Assembly: GCA_017417585.1 (NCBI GenBank)
Contig: JAFPYX010000034.1
Coordinates: 1 to 64,000 of the forward strand
Source of the DNA: Victivallales bacterium
GTDB lineage: Bacteria > Verrucomicrobiota > Lentisphaeria > Oligosphaerales > Oligosphaeraceae
Length of the DNA: 64,000 nucleotides
Direction: 5' to 3'
The translations under genes and the position numbers were made by a program. The notes beneath the pieces are model-generated. The model ran no database searches and was not told the DNA's origin. It was given only the letters and a program-made list of their open reading frames with translations. Within the stretch, counting starts at the first letter, position 1, and each line of letters starts with the position of its first letter. Positions 26,983-36,139 of this stretch are shown one piece after another.

Positions 26983-29694
26983 ATGGTCAGCATGTCCGTT
27001 CCGAGTCCGTTCCAGAAATTCCGCAAGCGTGATGGTTTAGTCGTTTCGTTCACCGAGGCCAAGATTGCCAATGCGATCTACAAGGCAGGTTTGGCCGCCG
27101 AGAAGTCCGAGGGTCAGCCCTTCAGCCGCGAGGAGGCCGACCGCATTGCCGCCGACGTGGTTGCGCAGTTGGACAATCCGCTGTGCGAGTATTATGTCCA
27201 GCCCAACGAAAATGGCGAGCGCATTCCGGCGATCGAGGATGTGCAGGACTTGGTCGAGATCATTTTGGCCGAGCACAAGTTGCCGGCGACGGTGGCGGCC
27301 TACAAGCGCTACCGCAAAATCCGCGAACGCGCCCGTGATGCCATCAAGGTCCGCGACCCGAATGCGAAGGGTGAAAAGGGCGACATCACCGACCAGAGCC
27401 TGCTTCTGGTGCAGTCGATGGGGGACGCCGCGCTGGGTCCGTGGAACCGCACCAAGATTGTCGCCAAGCTGGTGGACAAGCTGAACATGAAGGAGGACGA
27501 GGCGCTGACGGTGGCCAAAGAGGTCGAGAACGAGATCATCGCCAGCAACATGAAGACCGTCAACACGCTGCTGATTCGCGAGATGGTCAACAACGTGTTG
27601 CACGAGCACGGCTACAGCGGTCGTTTGCGCGACCTTTCGATGTATCAGGTCCCGCGGGAGTTCGTGGAGAGCCTGATGTATTCCAAGTCCAACGAGAACA
27701 GCAACATCGTGAACAACAACCCCGAGGCGGTGAACCTCTCCATCGCGGAGCTGGTGCTCAAGCAGTGGGGGCTGGACGCGATTTTCTCGCCGGAGGTCAA
27801 GGCCGCTCACGACACGGGCGCCGTGCACCTGCACGACCTGGGCTATCCGCATCGCGTGTACTGCTCCAGCCACTCCATCGAGTACATTAAGAAGTATGGC
27901 CTTCACGGGTTGACCAACCTGAACACCGAGTCCAATCCCGCGCGCTCCGCCAGCGTGCTGACCGGGCACCTGAACACCTACCTGGCCTCCATGCAGGCCA
28001 ACTATGCCGGCGCGCTGGGCATCGCCTATATCAACATCTTCTATGCGCCGTATCTGGTCGGCCTCAGTGACAAGCAGGTCAAGCAGATTGCCCAGGAGCT
28101 CATCTTCAACGGTTCCCAGAACGCCTTCTCCCGCGGCGGCCAGACTCTCTTCCTGGACTTCAACATCCACACCGGCGTGCCGAAGTACATGAAGAGCGTG
28201 CCCGCAGTCGGCCCCGGCGGCACCTACCAGCTGCGCGACGCGAAGGGCGTGGTGCATCCGCTCATCGAGCGTCTGCGCGAGGACACCGACGGCAACGACA
28301 ACCGCCTGATGAACCTCTACTTCAAGGAGGCCAACGGCGAAGAACGACTGGTGCTGCGCGAACTGTGGGACGCCAAGAATGGCCTCTACACCGATGCGAA
28401 GGTGGACGAGGAGGTCGTGAAGCACGGCGACCACATCGTGACCTACGGCGACTACGAGGCCGAGGCGCGGCGTTTCACCTCCGCGCTGCTCAAGGTCTGG
28501 GGGGAGGGCGATGCCACCGGCCGCATCTTCGAGTTCCCGAAGTGCGACTTCCATGTCTCCGCCGAGACCTTCGAGGACCCCGAGCAATACAAGATCTTCC
28601 AGGAGGCCTGCGAGCTGGCCAGCCACAACGGATCGACCTACTTCATCTTCGACCGCGACGAGGTGACTCTCTCCGCCTGCTGCCGCCTGCGCACCACCAT
28701 CACCGACAACCGGATGCTCCGCCATCCGGAGTGCCTGCGCTTCTGCGGCTTCCAGAACGTCACCATCAACCTCCCGCAGTGCGCCTACCGCGCCAGCCGC
28801 GCCGGCCACAAGGACTACGAGGGCGTGGTCGCTGAAATCGACAAGATGATGGACCTGGTGGTGCAGGCGCACCTCCAGAAGAAAAAGATGATCGCGCTGA
28901 TGATGTCCGAGCCGGGGCGTCCGCTGTGGCAGGTGGGCAAGAAGGCGTGCGACGGACGGCCGTACATCGAGCTGGACAAGTGCACGTACATCATCGGGGT
29001 GCTGGGCATGAACGATATGGTGAAGTTCCTGATGGGCAAAGAGATGCATGAATCCGAGGAGGCCTACGACCTGGCGCTGCGCTTCTCGGTGCACATGTAT
29101 CTGCGCGCCAAGCACTACACCGAAGAACTCGGCCTCAAGTTCACAATCGAAGAGTCTCCCGCCGAGTCCGCCGCGCGCCGTCTGGCGAAGGCCGACTTGC
29201 TCTACTACCGTCCTGAGGCGCTGACCTGCTACAAGGGCGACTCCGAGGACGTGGCGTTCTACACCAACTCCATCCACCTGGCCGCCGAGGCGCCGGTCTC
29301 GCTGGTCGAGCGCATCCGCAAGCAGAGCGTCTTCCATTCGCTGATCGAGTCCGGAGCGATGATCCACGCCTTCGTCGGCGAGGAGAAGCCATCCGCCGAG
29401 GCGATCGGCAAGCTGATCAAGATGACCTTCCTGCGCACCCAGGCCGCGCAGGTCACCATCTCTCCCGAATTCACCTACTGCCAGCACTGCGGACACCAGA
29501 ACCGTGGTCTGCAGTCTGCCTGCGTGCAGTGCGGCTCCGAGGATGTCTTCGGCCTCACCCGCGTGGTCGGATACTTCAGCAAAATCCAGAACTGGAACAA
29601 GTCCAAGCGCTACGGCGAACTCATCAACCGCCACCGTGGAGACTACGCAGTCGAGACCGCTGAGCTCATGGGCGCCGGCGTCGAGACTGCATAA
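26983..29694 (+). CDS. nrdD: Anaerobic (class III) ribonucleoside-triphosphate reductase
   Basis: A 903-residue glycyl-radical enzyme reducing NTPs to dNTPs without oxygen. An ATP-cone begins at FQKFRKRDGLVVSFTEAKI, and the region to about residue 210 is long enough for a second cone-like unit (TKIVAKLVDKLNMKEDEAL). The catalytic barrel includes GALGIAYINIFYAPYL and FNGSQNAFSRGGQTLF. The C-terminus holds the zinc motif CQHCGHQ...CVQCGS and the radical loop RVVGYFS with glycine about 863. ATG 26983 is chosen (AGGAG 14 bp upstream, and homology starts soon after); ATG 26992 or GTG 26917 are alternatives. The operon continues with a redoxin and nrdG and is preceded by NrdR-like boxes. Confidence 0.95.
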   Translation: MVSMSVPSPFQKFRKRDGLVVSFTEAKIANAIYKAGLAAEKSEGQPFSREEADRIAADVVAQLDNPLCEYYVQPNENGERIPAIEDVQDLVEIILAEHKLPATVAAYKRYRKIRERARDAIKVRDPNAKGEKGDITDQSLLLVQSMGDAALGPWNRTKIVAKLVDKLNMKEDEALTVAKEVENEIIASNMKTVNTLLIREMVNNVLHEHGYSGRLRDLSMYQVPREFVESLMYSKSNENSNIVNNNPEAVNLSIAELVLKQWGLDAIFSPEVKAAHDTGAVHLHDLGYPHRVYCSSHSIEYIKKYGLHGLTNLNTESNPARSASVLTGHLNTYLASMQANYAGALGIAYINIFYAPYLVGLSDKQVKQIAQELIFNGSQNAFSRGGQTLFLDFNIHTGVPKYMKSVPAVGPGGTYQLRDAKGVVHPLIERLREDTDGNDNRLMNLYFKEANGEERLVLRELWDAKNGLYTDAKVDEEVVKHGDHIVTYGDYEAEARRFTSALLKVWGEGDATGRIFEFPKCDFHVSAETFEDPEQYKIFQEACELASHNGSTYFIFDRDEVTLSACCRLRTTITDNRMLRHPECLRFCGFQNVTINLPQCAYRASRAGHKDYEGVVAEIDKMMDLVVQAHLQKKKMIALMMSEPGRPLWQVGKKACDGRPYIELDKCTYIIGVLGMNDMVKFLMGKEMHESEEAYDLALRFSVHMYLRAKHYTEELGLKFTIEESPAESAARRLAKADLLYYRPEALTCYKGDSEDVAFYTNSIHLAAEAPVSLVERIRKQSVFHSLIESGAMIHAFVGEEKPSAEAIGKLIKMTFLRTQAAQVTISPEFTYCQHCGHQNRGLQSACVQCGSEDVFGLTRVVGYFSKIQNWNKSKRYGELINRHRGDYAVETAELMGAGVETA

Positions 29695-29697
29695 GTT

Positions 29698-29750
29698 CTA
29701 GTTGGACTAGCAAACTTTACCCTTTACCCTTTTCAACTTTCAACTCTATA
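29698..29750. repeat. CTAG nonamer pair followed by a 7-bp period CTTTACC tract
   Basis: CTAG at 29698 and 29707 (9 bp apart) is followed at 29714-29750 by the heptamers CTTTACC, CTTTACC, CTTTTCA, ACTTTCA, ACTCTAT, reaching 3 bp from the ATG of the redoxin gene. No Shine-Dalgarno is present between them. Confidence 0.85.
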
Positions 29751-29753
29751 CTT

Positions 29754-30164
29754 ATGATTTCTGCTCAAGATCAACTGGTTGTCAATGTCTTTGGCAAGCC
29801 CGGCTGCGCCAAGTGCGCGATGCTGAACCAGCGGTTGGACAAGATGCTCGCCGAGGAACCCCGCTATGCGGTGTTCAAGAAGGAATACCACAATGTCCTC
29901 TCCGAGGATGGTCTTCTGGACTTCTGCAAGGCGGAGTGCCTGAACCCCTCCCGCATTCCTGCGATGGTGATCTCCCGCGCGGACGCCACGGGCAAACAGC
30001 GCTATCTCGTGAATCCCGCGCCGGATGCCCCCGACCCCGTGTGCAAGCACGCGAAGCTCTACAACTTCCTCGGCGTCCAGACGGACTACTCCGAGGAAGG
30101 CAAGGGCTTGATTACCCCCAAGATGATCCAGTCCGTGCTGGACGAGGCGCTGAAGATTGCCTGA
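29754..30164 (+). CDS. Glutaredoxin/thioredoxin-like protein of the class III RNR operon
   Basis: A 136-residue protein with a redox-active CxxC (VNVFGKPGCAKCAMLNQR, C18 and C21) and a thioredoxin-like fold; a cis-proline is likely in SRIPAMVIS. Placed between nrdD and nrdG, it is a candidate electron donor for NrdD. Some class III reductases (the NrdD2 type) use a redoxin instead of formate, so this arrangement suggests a redoxin-dependent NrdD here; that is inference from gene order. It is larger than NrdH and has extra cysteines (DFCKAECLN, DPVCKHAK). A heptanucleotide repeat precedes the ATG and nrdG overlaps its 3' end. Confidence 0.82.
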   Translation: MISAQDQLVVNVFGKPGCAKCAMLNQRLDKMLAEEPRYAVFKKEYHNVLSEDGLLDFCKAECLNPSRIPAMVISRADATGKQRYLVNPAPDAPDPVCKHAKLYNFLGVQTDYSEEGKGLITPKMIQSVLDEALKIA

Positions 30165-30879
30165 CGTGCTTGTGCCTAGTCTGGACGAATATTCAGTCAT
30201 CCACGGCATCCTGCGGCAGCCCAGCCTGGTCGATTATCCTGGCCAGCTGGGCGTCCTGATGTTTACCTCTGGATGCAATTTCCGTTGTGGATTCTGCCAC
30301 AATGTGGATTTGCTTGACCACTTCGATGCGCGGACCTATACTTATCAGGCGTTGCACGAGAAGCTCGCCAAGTACCGCGAGGAGTGGGTGCAGGCGGTCA
30401 CCGTGACTGGTGGAGAACCCACGCTCCACGCAAAACTCCCAGAGACCATCCGATTCCTCAAGGACGAGGGATTTTTGGTGAAACTGGATACCAATGGATG
30501 TAATCCGTTGATGATTAAAGAGTTATTGTCTATTATTGACTATTTTGCCGTGGATCTCAAGTGTGCGTTGGCCCACTATCCCGAATTTGTGAAATATTCT
30601 CAAATTGACCGCATCCGCGAGTCGTTCCAGCTGATTATGACGGAGGCAAAGGACTACGAATTCCGCACGACCATCCTCGAGAATTTCCACACGGACGAGG
30701 AGATTCTCGCCGCCGCACAGGATATCAAAGGCGCGAAGCGCTGGCTTCTTCAGCCATTCATTCCCCACGAGAATTTGCCTGACGAGGCCATGCGAACCCT
30801 CCCGCGCACGCGCCCGTCCGTGCTGGAGCACCTCGCCGAAATCGCCCACCCCATCGTCCCCGGCGCCCAGGCGCGGTGA
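30157..30879 (+). CDS. nrdG: Anaerobic RNR-activating radical SAM protein
   Basis: A 240-residue radical SAM enzyme that installs the glycyl radical on NrdD. MFTSGCNFRCGFCHNVDLL carries the CxxxCxxC cluster motif (CNFRCGFC) and VTVTGGEPTLH the SAM-binding GGE motif. At 240 residues it is longer than E. coli NrdG (about 154) and fits the longer NrdG/PflA-like activators of many anaerobes. I favour the TTG at 30157, overlapping the redoxin gene by 8 bp, because GAGG lies 9 bp upstream; GTG at 30166 or 30172 is the alternative. Its position after nrdD and the redoxin fixes its role. Confidence 0.92.
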   Translation: MPDVLVPSLDEYSVIHGILRQPSLVDYPGQLGVLMFTSGCNFRCGFCHNVDLLDHFDARTYTYQALHEKLAKYREEWVQAVTVTGGEPTLHAKLPETIRFLKDEGFLVKLDTNGCNPLMIKELLSIIDYFAVDLKCALAHYPEFVKYSQIDRIRESFQLIMTEAKDYEFRTTILENFHTDEEILAAAQDIKGAKRWLLQPFIPHENLPDEAMRTLPRTRPSVLEHLAEIAHPIVPGAQAR

Positions 30880-30907
30880 AGACCTTCGGCGGGAGGGAAA
30901 ATAGGAT

Positions 30908-31009
30908 TGGCTAGCCCTACTAGTTCAACTAGATCTGCTAGTCCTGCTAGATCAGCTAGATTGGCTAGGCCGGCTAGGTCGGCTAGTGCGGCTAGTTCAG
31001 CTAGTCCTG
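30908..31009. repeat. CTAG nonamer array (11 units)
   Basis: CTAG occurs at 30911, 30920, 30929 and so on to 31001, eleven times at exactly 9-bp steps, with variable NNNNN between (often ending in GG). The array starts about 30 bp after nrdG in the 514-bp gap to the next gene. Downstream, 31020-31260 holds no gene or motif that I recognise; 31274-31386 has the AAATGTGA repeats. Confidence 0.92.
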
Positions 31010-31273
31010 CAAAATTACCTAAACCCCTGCAAAATCAGTGAGGAATCAAATCATGTGTAAACCGCCTTGCACGCGCACGTCCAAATAGGGAGGTATGCCC
31101 CCACCCCTTACGATGGTAATGTAATGCGATTTTCAATGGTTGCAAATCCCTTGCCGGGAAAGGAAACGGAATCTTAGATTCCCTATGAGTTTTGCTTTGT
31201 GACTTTGGCATAAAATATTCCATAGTCTAGGTTAAGAGACCATGTAAACAATCAATGCAAAGTGCCAATTTGC

Positions 31274-31386
31274 ATGAAATGTGAGATTTTTTATTTAAAA
31301 TACTACATGAAATGTGAAACATTGGATTATATTATATCAAGATTCTGTGAACAATTCTTTCCATGAATATTCATAAAATGTGAAAA
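31274..31386. promoter_or_regulatory. Three CATGAAATGTGA repeats at 33-bp multiples
   Basis: CATGAAATGTGAG at 31274, CATGAAATGTGAAA at 31307 and CATAAAATGTGAAA at 31373 start 33 and 66 bp apart. The last lies 7 bp before the ATG of the DUF4143 ATPase gene. Spacing on multiples of about three helical turns suggests operator sites for one DNA-binding protein; the protein is unknown. Confidence 0.5.
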
Positions 31387-31393
31387 CGGGTTT

Positions 31394-32728
31394 ATGAAGC
31401 GCAAAATAGATTCCATCTTAATGAACTGGCGAGCGGAACGGAATCATCGTCCGTTATTGGTGCGTGGTGCGCGTCAGGTGGGGAAGACATATTCGATTCG
31501 TCAATTCGGGAAGAGTTATGGTTCATTCCTCGAGATCAACTTCATTACGAATCCGGAATATCGCGAGATTTTTGCGCAGGGATACTCGGTGGCAGCAGTC
31601 CTTCGGCAGATTTCCTTTCGGAATCCCGCAGCCAAGTTCATTGCCGGAGACACGCTGATATTTTTCGATGAGCTTCAGGCGTGTCCGGATTGCGCGACCT
31701 GTCTGAAGTTCTTTCAGGAAGACGGTCGGTACGATGTGGTTTGCTCGGGCTCCATGATGGGGGTAAATTACCACGAAATCACCTCGAACAGCGTTGGCTA
31801 CAAACAGGATTTGACCATGTATTCCTTGGACTTCGAGGAGTTTCTCTGGGGCAAGGGCTACCATGCGGAGCAAATTGAGGACATCTATGGCCAGCTTCTG
31901 GAAATGAAGCCATTCACTGACGGGGAACTGGGCATCATGTTTGAGCATTTCCTGGACTATGCAGTGGTCGGCGGGATGCCCGCCATCGTGCAGGATTATC
32001 TCGACACTGGGCTGTTTTCCCATACATTGCCGATGCAACGTCAGCTTTTATTGGATTACGAGGAAGACATCGTGAAATATGCGAAGGGGCTGGACAAGGC
32101 GAAAATCAAAAGCGTATATCGTCATATCCCTGTCGCGTTGGCGCGGGAGAACAAAAAGTTCCAGATCACCAAAGTCGCACCCAACGCCCGGAGCCGAGAT
32201 TATGCGGGGTGCATCGACTGGCTCAAGGACGCCGGAATCATCCAGGTCTGCCATTGCCTGAATTTTTCGTCGTTGCCATTGAAGGGGAACTACGATGAGA
32301 CCAAATTCAAAATCTATTTCCACGACAACGGGTTGCTGGTGGCCAGTCTGGATGATGAGTCGTGTTTGGACTTGCGTCAGAACCGCAACCTTGGCGTGTA
32401 CAAAGGTGCCATCTACGAGAATCTGGTTGCGGAGGCACTGGTAAAATCCGGCGCACCATTGTATTATTATAAGCAAGAGAATTCCCAGATGGAGATGGAC
32501 TTCTTCCTGCGCACGACGGAGAGCCTGGTGCCAGTGGAGGTCAAGGCCAAAAATGGCGCGACCGCTTCCTTGCGGCAGTTGCTCCAGAACCACGAGAAAT
32601 ACCCCGAGATCGGCTTCGGCGTCAAGTTATGCCATAAGAATCTCGGCTTCAATGGAAAATTCTACACGATGCCATATTTCTGCACATTCCTGTTGCGGAG
32701 ATGGCTGCAGGATAACACAAAGAAGTAA
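31394..32728 (+). CDS. AAA_14/DUF4143 ATP-binding protein
   Basis: A 444-residue cytosolic ATPase of the AAA_14-DUF4143 family. Walker A is GARQVGKT at residues 25-32, and Walker B is DTLIFFDELQACP. SGSMMGVNY resembles the sensor-like SGS motif of the family, and the C-terminal half has a nuclease-like core with EMDFFLRT followed by VPVEVKAKNG (the E-x-K element of PD-(D/E)xK folds). Many anaerobes carry dozens of such genes; their role is not established, with suggestions ranging from defence to toxin-antitoxin control. It has lower GC than its neighbours and sits behind a repeat-rich region, compatible with horizontal acquisition. Confidence 0.9.
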   Translation: MKRKIDSILMNWRAERNHRPLLVRGARQVGKTYSIRQFGKSYGSFLEINFITNPEYREIFAQGYSVAAVLRQISFRNPAAKFIAGDTLIFFDELQACPDCATCLKFFQEDGRYDVVCSGSMMGVNYHEITSNSVGYKQDLTMYSLDFEEFLWGKGYHAEQIEDIYGQLLEMKPFTDGELGIMFEHFLDYAVVGGMPAIVQDYLDTGLFSHTLPMQRQLLLDYEEDIVKYAKGLDKAKIKSVYRHIPVALARENKKFQITKVAPNARSRDYAGCIDWLKDAGIIQVCHCLNFSSLPLKGNYDETKFKIYFHDNGLLVASLDDESCLDLRQNRNLGVYKGAIYENLVAEALVKSGAPLYYYKQENSQMEMDFFLRTTESLVPVEVKAKNGATASLRQLLQNHEKYPEIGFGVKLCHKNLGFNGKFYTMPYFCTFLLRRWLQDNTKK

Positions 32729-32747
32729 GAAATCACCAAGGATCATC

Positions 32748-35045
32748 ATGCATAGACATCATTGTTTTCTGTTTCTAGCGATTCTATTGAGCTTCTGGGG
32801 CTTTGCCGTCCAGGCCTTTGATGTCCGCGATTTTGGCGCCGTGGGCGATGGGGTGGCGGACGACACCGTTGCCATCCAGACCGCGATGAACCAGTGCGCC
32901 GGCGAGCAGACCTTCTGCCTTGCCGGGCATTCGGTGCTGCCGTCTTGGGGCGGTCACGGCGGTCACGGCGGTGGCGGGGAGGTCTTTTTCCCTGCGGGCA
33001 CCTACCGCATTACGCGTCCGCTGGTCTTTTCAGAGCGACGTGTTACCTTCCGCGGCGAACCCGGTGCCACGATTGTCGCGGAACAGTCGCACGATATCTT
33101 CTATTTTGGTGCCGCCTTTCGGATTGTCTTTGAGAACCTCCGTCTCGTTGGCGGCCGCATCCAGCTGAATTTCTTCACCAACAATGGAGACATGGCTATG
33201 CTCCGGCTGGAGGGTTGCACTTTTGAAAATGCCTCGCTGGAGAACATCCGCGCCTTCAATCTCAAGGCGGAGGACGAGTGGCGGGGGATTCCTCCCTATC
33301 TGGTTGACTGGGAGGATCCTGTGCGGCCGGGCCTGGCGGTGAATCCGGAGGCGGAGGCGACCACTGCGCTTTTCCCGAACTCCACGCTGTTCGCGATTGT
33401 CGGCTGCAAATTCCGGGGCTCCAATGTCTTTTTGAATGGCGGATCGGACGTGCTTGTCATCGAAGACACGGAGTTTGAACGTCAGGGCGGCACAGTCACG
33501 CCGTTCCCGATGACCACCAATTGGAACCTGGCGCGCGTCAAGGCGCATTTCATCGGCACAGCCGAGGAGGCAAAGGCCTGCCAGGCGTGGTTTGTCTCCA
33601 AGGGCGACCTTTCGGTGGAGAACTGCGTCTTCAGCATGGAGGGATGTGAAGTCACCAATGCGGGCAGTTGCGCGATGCCGCTGCTGCTCTCCGGAAGCAT
33701 GGCGGGCTACAAGAACAATACGGTCCGCATCCGCAACTCGCGTTTCGACCTGCAGGGCGCGCCGCTGGTGCGCTTCAAGGCCGGCACGCTGAGTGGAATC
33801 CTCGCCGTAGAGGGGAATGTGAATTTATCTGCAACACCTTCGAAAGCAGTCGATTTTGAGCAAATCCCAACGCTGGAGGAAATCGAGACCAAGATTCGCT
33901 ATCAGCCCTACAACGAGCTTCCGCTGGCCACCCAGCTCAAATGGCGGATTGCCGACAACCAGGGCTTTGACGAGACGGTGCCGGAGGTCTTCACGCCGTT
34001 TCTCCACGCACCGCTTCCTGCCTCGGATGTGGCGGCGGCATCAGTGCAACGAGTGGATTTCCAGCAGGAGTTTACGGGAAAGACGCTTCGACCGGAGTTC
34101 GTTGATGGCGTTGCCGTGGAGGACGCATTGCGGGAGGTCTTCGCCCAGGCGAGCCCAGGCGACCGCGTGGTTCTGCCAGGACAACGCTTCGACGTGCGGG
34201 AGACCATCTACGTGCCTGGCGGCGTGGAGATTGTCGCGGAGGGCACCGCGCTCTTCTGGGCGCTGGATGACGAATTGACCTGTTTCTTCCGGACAACGCA
34301 GCCTGGCGACTTGGTGTTCCGGAATCTGTGCTTCTACGGCGGGGCGACGGCGGTGAACCTCGCCGTGCCGGGCGGCACGGCGGTCTTCAAGAACTGCGGA
34401 TTCCTCAACCAGAGCCTCGCGGGCATCTACGCCATGAACTCCCCGGAGAAGTTGCTGGTGGCCGATTCGGTCTTCTTCACCTGCGGGGGGCTGCAGACGA
34501 ATGCCGCGCACTCCGAAATCCGTCGCAACTGGGTTTGCAATTGTCCGCAGATGGACGAGAGGGGCTTTTTTGTCTGCAACGGCGGAGAAATGCTAGCGGA
34601 ATACAACCTCTTCGTGCCGATTCTGCCGCGCGTGAACATCGGCACCTTCCGTCCCGAGGAAAATAGCCAGTATCTTCCGAATGGCAACAACTTGCGGTGG
34701 TTTGACGGCAATGACGCCAGGCTCCACCTCAACGCCAACCGCATTGGCGGAGAGTTCAACGGCATGACGCCCGTCTATCTTTCCGGCGAGAGCGCCAGCC
34801 TTCTCTTCGAGGGCGCATACTGCTGGTTCGGCAACGCCTATACTCGACACTGCATGGTCTATTGCCGCGACCTCCCCAAGGCAATCCTGCTGCGGGACAT
34901 CGTCTTCAATGCTGAAAAACTCGCCCGTGGCGTGCCGTACAATATCATGGTCCGCGACGTGTCCACCGGCCGCGACCTCCCCACGCAGATACTGCCTTGC
35001 GCCCAGGCCACCTGCATCACGATGTACGACGACATCGCCCCCTAA
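32748..35045 (+). CDS. Secreted pectate-lyase-superfamily (right-handed beta-helix) protein
   Basis: A 765-residue protein with a signal peptide (CFLFLAILLSFWGFAVQA). FDVRDFGAVGDGVADDTVAIQ is the standard start of the Pectate_lyase_3/GH28-like beta-helix domain, followed by EVFFPAGTYRIT. The rest has repeated short strands and asparagine ladders, and a second half (VNLAVPGGTAVFKNCGFLN) reads as further helix turns. An AAGGA lies 5 bp before the ATG. The open frame extends upstream to 32553, but only the ATG at 32748 gives a signal peptide. A GGHGGHGGGG loop near residue 65 is encoded by 9-bp repeats. Such proteins depolymerise pectin or other polyuronides; substrate unknown. Confidence 0.82.
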   Translation: MHRHHCFLFLAILLSFWGFAVQAFDVRDFGAVGDGVADDTVAIQTAMNQCAGEQTFCLAGHSVLPSWGGHGGHGGGGEVFFPAGTYRITRPLVFSERRVTFRGEPGATIVAEQSHDIFYFGAAFRIVFENLRLVGGRIQLNFFTNNGDMAMLRLEGCTFENASLENIRAFNLKAEDEWRGIPPYLVDWEDPVRPGLAVNPEAEATTALFPNSTLFAIVGCKFRGSNVFLNGGSDVLVIEDTEFERQGGTVTPFPMTTNWNLARVKAHFIGTAEEAKACQAWFVSKGDLSVENCVFSMEGCEVTNAGSCAMPLLLSGSMAGYKNNTVRIRNSRFDLQGAPLVRFKAGTLSGILAVEGNVNLSATPSKAVDFEQIPTLEEIETKIRYQPYNELPLATQLKWRIADNQGFDETVPEVFTPFLHAPLPASDVAAASVQRVDFQQEFTGKTLRPEFVDGVAVEDALREVFAQASPGDRVVLPGQRFDVRETIYVPGGVEIVAEGTALFWALDDELTCFFRTTQPGDLVFRNLCFYGGATAVNLAVPGGTAVFKNCGFLNQSLAGIYAMNSPEKLLVADSVFFTCGGLQTNAAHSEIRRNWVCNCPQMDERGFFVCNGGEMLAEYNLFVPILPRVNIGTFRPEENSQYLPNGNNLRWFDGNDARLHLNANRIGGEFNGMTPVYLSGESASLLFEGAYCWFGNAYTRHCMVYCRDLPKAILLRDIVFNAEKLARGVPYNIMVRDVSTGRDLPTQILPCAQATCITMYDDIAP

Positions 35046-35063
35046 TACTTCCTGTGTCCAGAT

Positions 35064-35179
35064 TGGCTAGTTCGGCTAGTTCGGCTAGCCCTGCTAGATT
35101 GGCTAGACCGGCTAGATCGGCAAGTGCGGCTAGGTCGGCTAGGTCGGCTAGATTGGCTAGATTGGCTAGACCGGCTAGC
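35064..35179. repeat. CTAG nonamer array (13 units)
   Basis: Thirteen units start at 35067 and continue at exact 9-bp steps to 35175; twelve carry CTAG and one (35121) CAAG. The variable bases favour GG before each CTAG. The array fills most of the 206-bp gap between the pectate-lyase-like gene and the tail-fibre-like fragment. Confidence 0.93.
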
Positions 35180-35251
35180 CCCTGGCGGCTACCGTCCCCA
35201 GGACCTCCTCATGCGCTACAGCTATCTGACCATGTGCCTAGGAGGAAAATA

Positions 35252-36139
35252 CTATTGGACTTCAGGCGAGGGAGCTTCCTCTGCAACAATAGCAAAGTGC
35301 AGAGAACAATCCTCCTTGACATAGAACCAATAACTTGCCAGGGGAAGCAATTCATCCGGCTTCAAATAGCACTGCTGGGTTTTGTCATACGAAAAGACTT
35401 GAACTTGGGCGAGCAAGGCCTCGTCACTCTCCTTTAGCACGATTCGTCCGGGCATCGCAACAAGGTTCCAGCCTTTAACCAATTGAAGAGTATGGATTTC
35501 GTATCCCAATGCTTGTGGTGCCATCCATGCGTATGAGCCATCTTCAGCCTTGGCTAGAACTTGACCAGGGGAACCACCATTCAGGAATTGCAGCAAAGCA
35601 CTTAGTTGACGCTTGAGTTCTGCATTGTCTGCTTGCAATGCAGAGATTGCGGAGTCGCGTTCTACGTTTTCAGCTTGGATACTTTCAATGCTCTGCAGAT
35701 TCGTGGCGATGGCCTCGCCGTTTGCAGTAATAGCGGCACCGTTACTTTCAATCGCAGTTTTCTGTTCTCCAGTAGTTTTTTGCAAAGCCCCAATTGCGCT
35801 CAGGTTTGAGGCAATACCTGATGTCAAGGTCTCGTCGGTTTCCTGCATGGTAGCAAGAGTTTCCGCCACATTCGAGTCAGCCGCCAGAAGAGATTGCAAT
35901 TCCTTGGTTATCACCTTGTTTTGGAGGGCGTTCTCGGAAGTCTCGTCTAATTCGTCATCGACAGGAATGTTCATCCAGGCGTGTCCGTTTTCCGTCTTGG
36001 TGAGAACCTGTCCTGGCTGACCGGCTTCCTGGGGCTTCAGAAGGCATTGGTCAAGAATCTCCTGACGATAGGAATCGACGGTCGGATAGCCATTCCACTG
36101 TTCCGGTAAGCCGCCTTCCCAATCGTCCCAATCGTCCCA
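35252..36139 (-). pseudogene. 5'-truncated tail-fibre/surface-like coiled-coil gene
   Basis: An open frame of 295 codons reads WEGGLPEQWNGYPT, then GQPGQVLTKTENGHAWMNIP, then DELDETSENALQNKVITKEL, a unit common in phage tail-fibre and surface proteins, followed by a coiled coil (about 90 residues, ATLATMQETDETL onward), a second GQVLAKAEDGSYAWM unit, and a C-terminal beta domain (LVKGWNLVAMPGRIVL). No ATG, GTG or TTG occurs before the internal ATG at 35974. The frame runs into a partial GGCAAG/CGTCCCA repeat at 36114-36150, whose TAA closes it, so the 5' end appears to be cut by the repeat. A 240-residue product from 35974 is possible. Confidence 0.65.

Noticed and set aside
27037..29634. Long antisense open frame (865 codons) opposite nrdD
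   Set aside because: It is a mirror of the high-GC codon pattern of nrdD; the sense frame has complete family motifs.
30908..35179. CTAG arrays as CRISPR
   Set aside because: The unit is only 9 bp with a 4-bp constant part, there are no 25-40 bp repeats or unique spacers, and no cas genes are present.
34997..35437. Forward open frame rich in SAS/ARS repeats over the CTAG array
   Set aside because: A 9-bp repeat is divisible by three and always keeps a frame open, giving a meaningless SARLARPAR-type peptide; no ribosome site.
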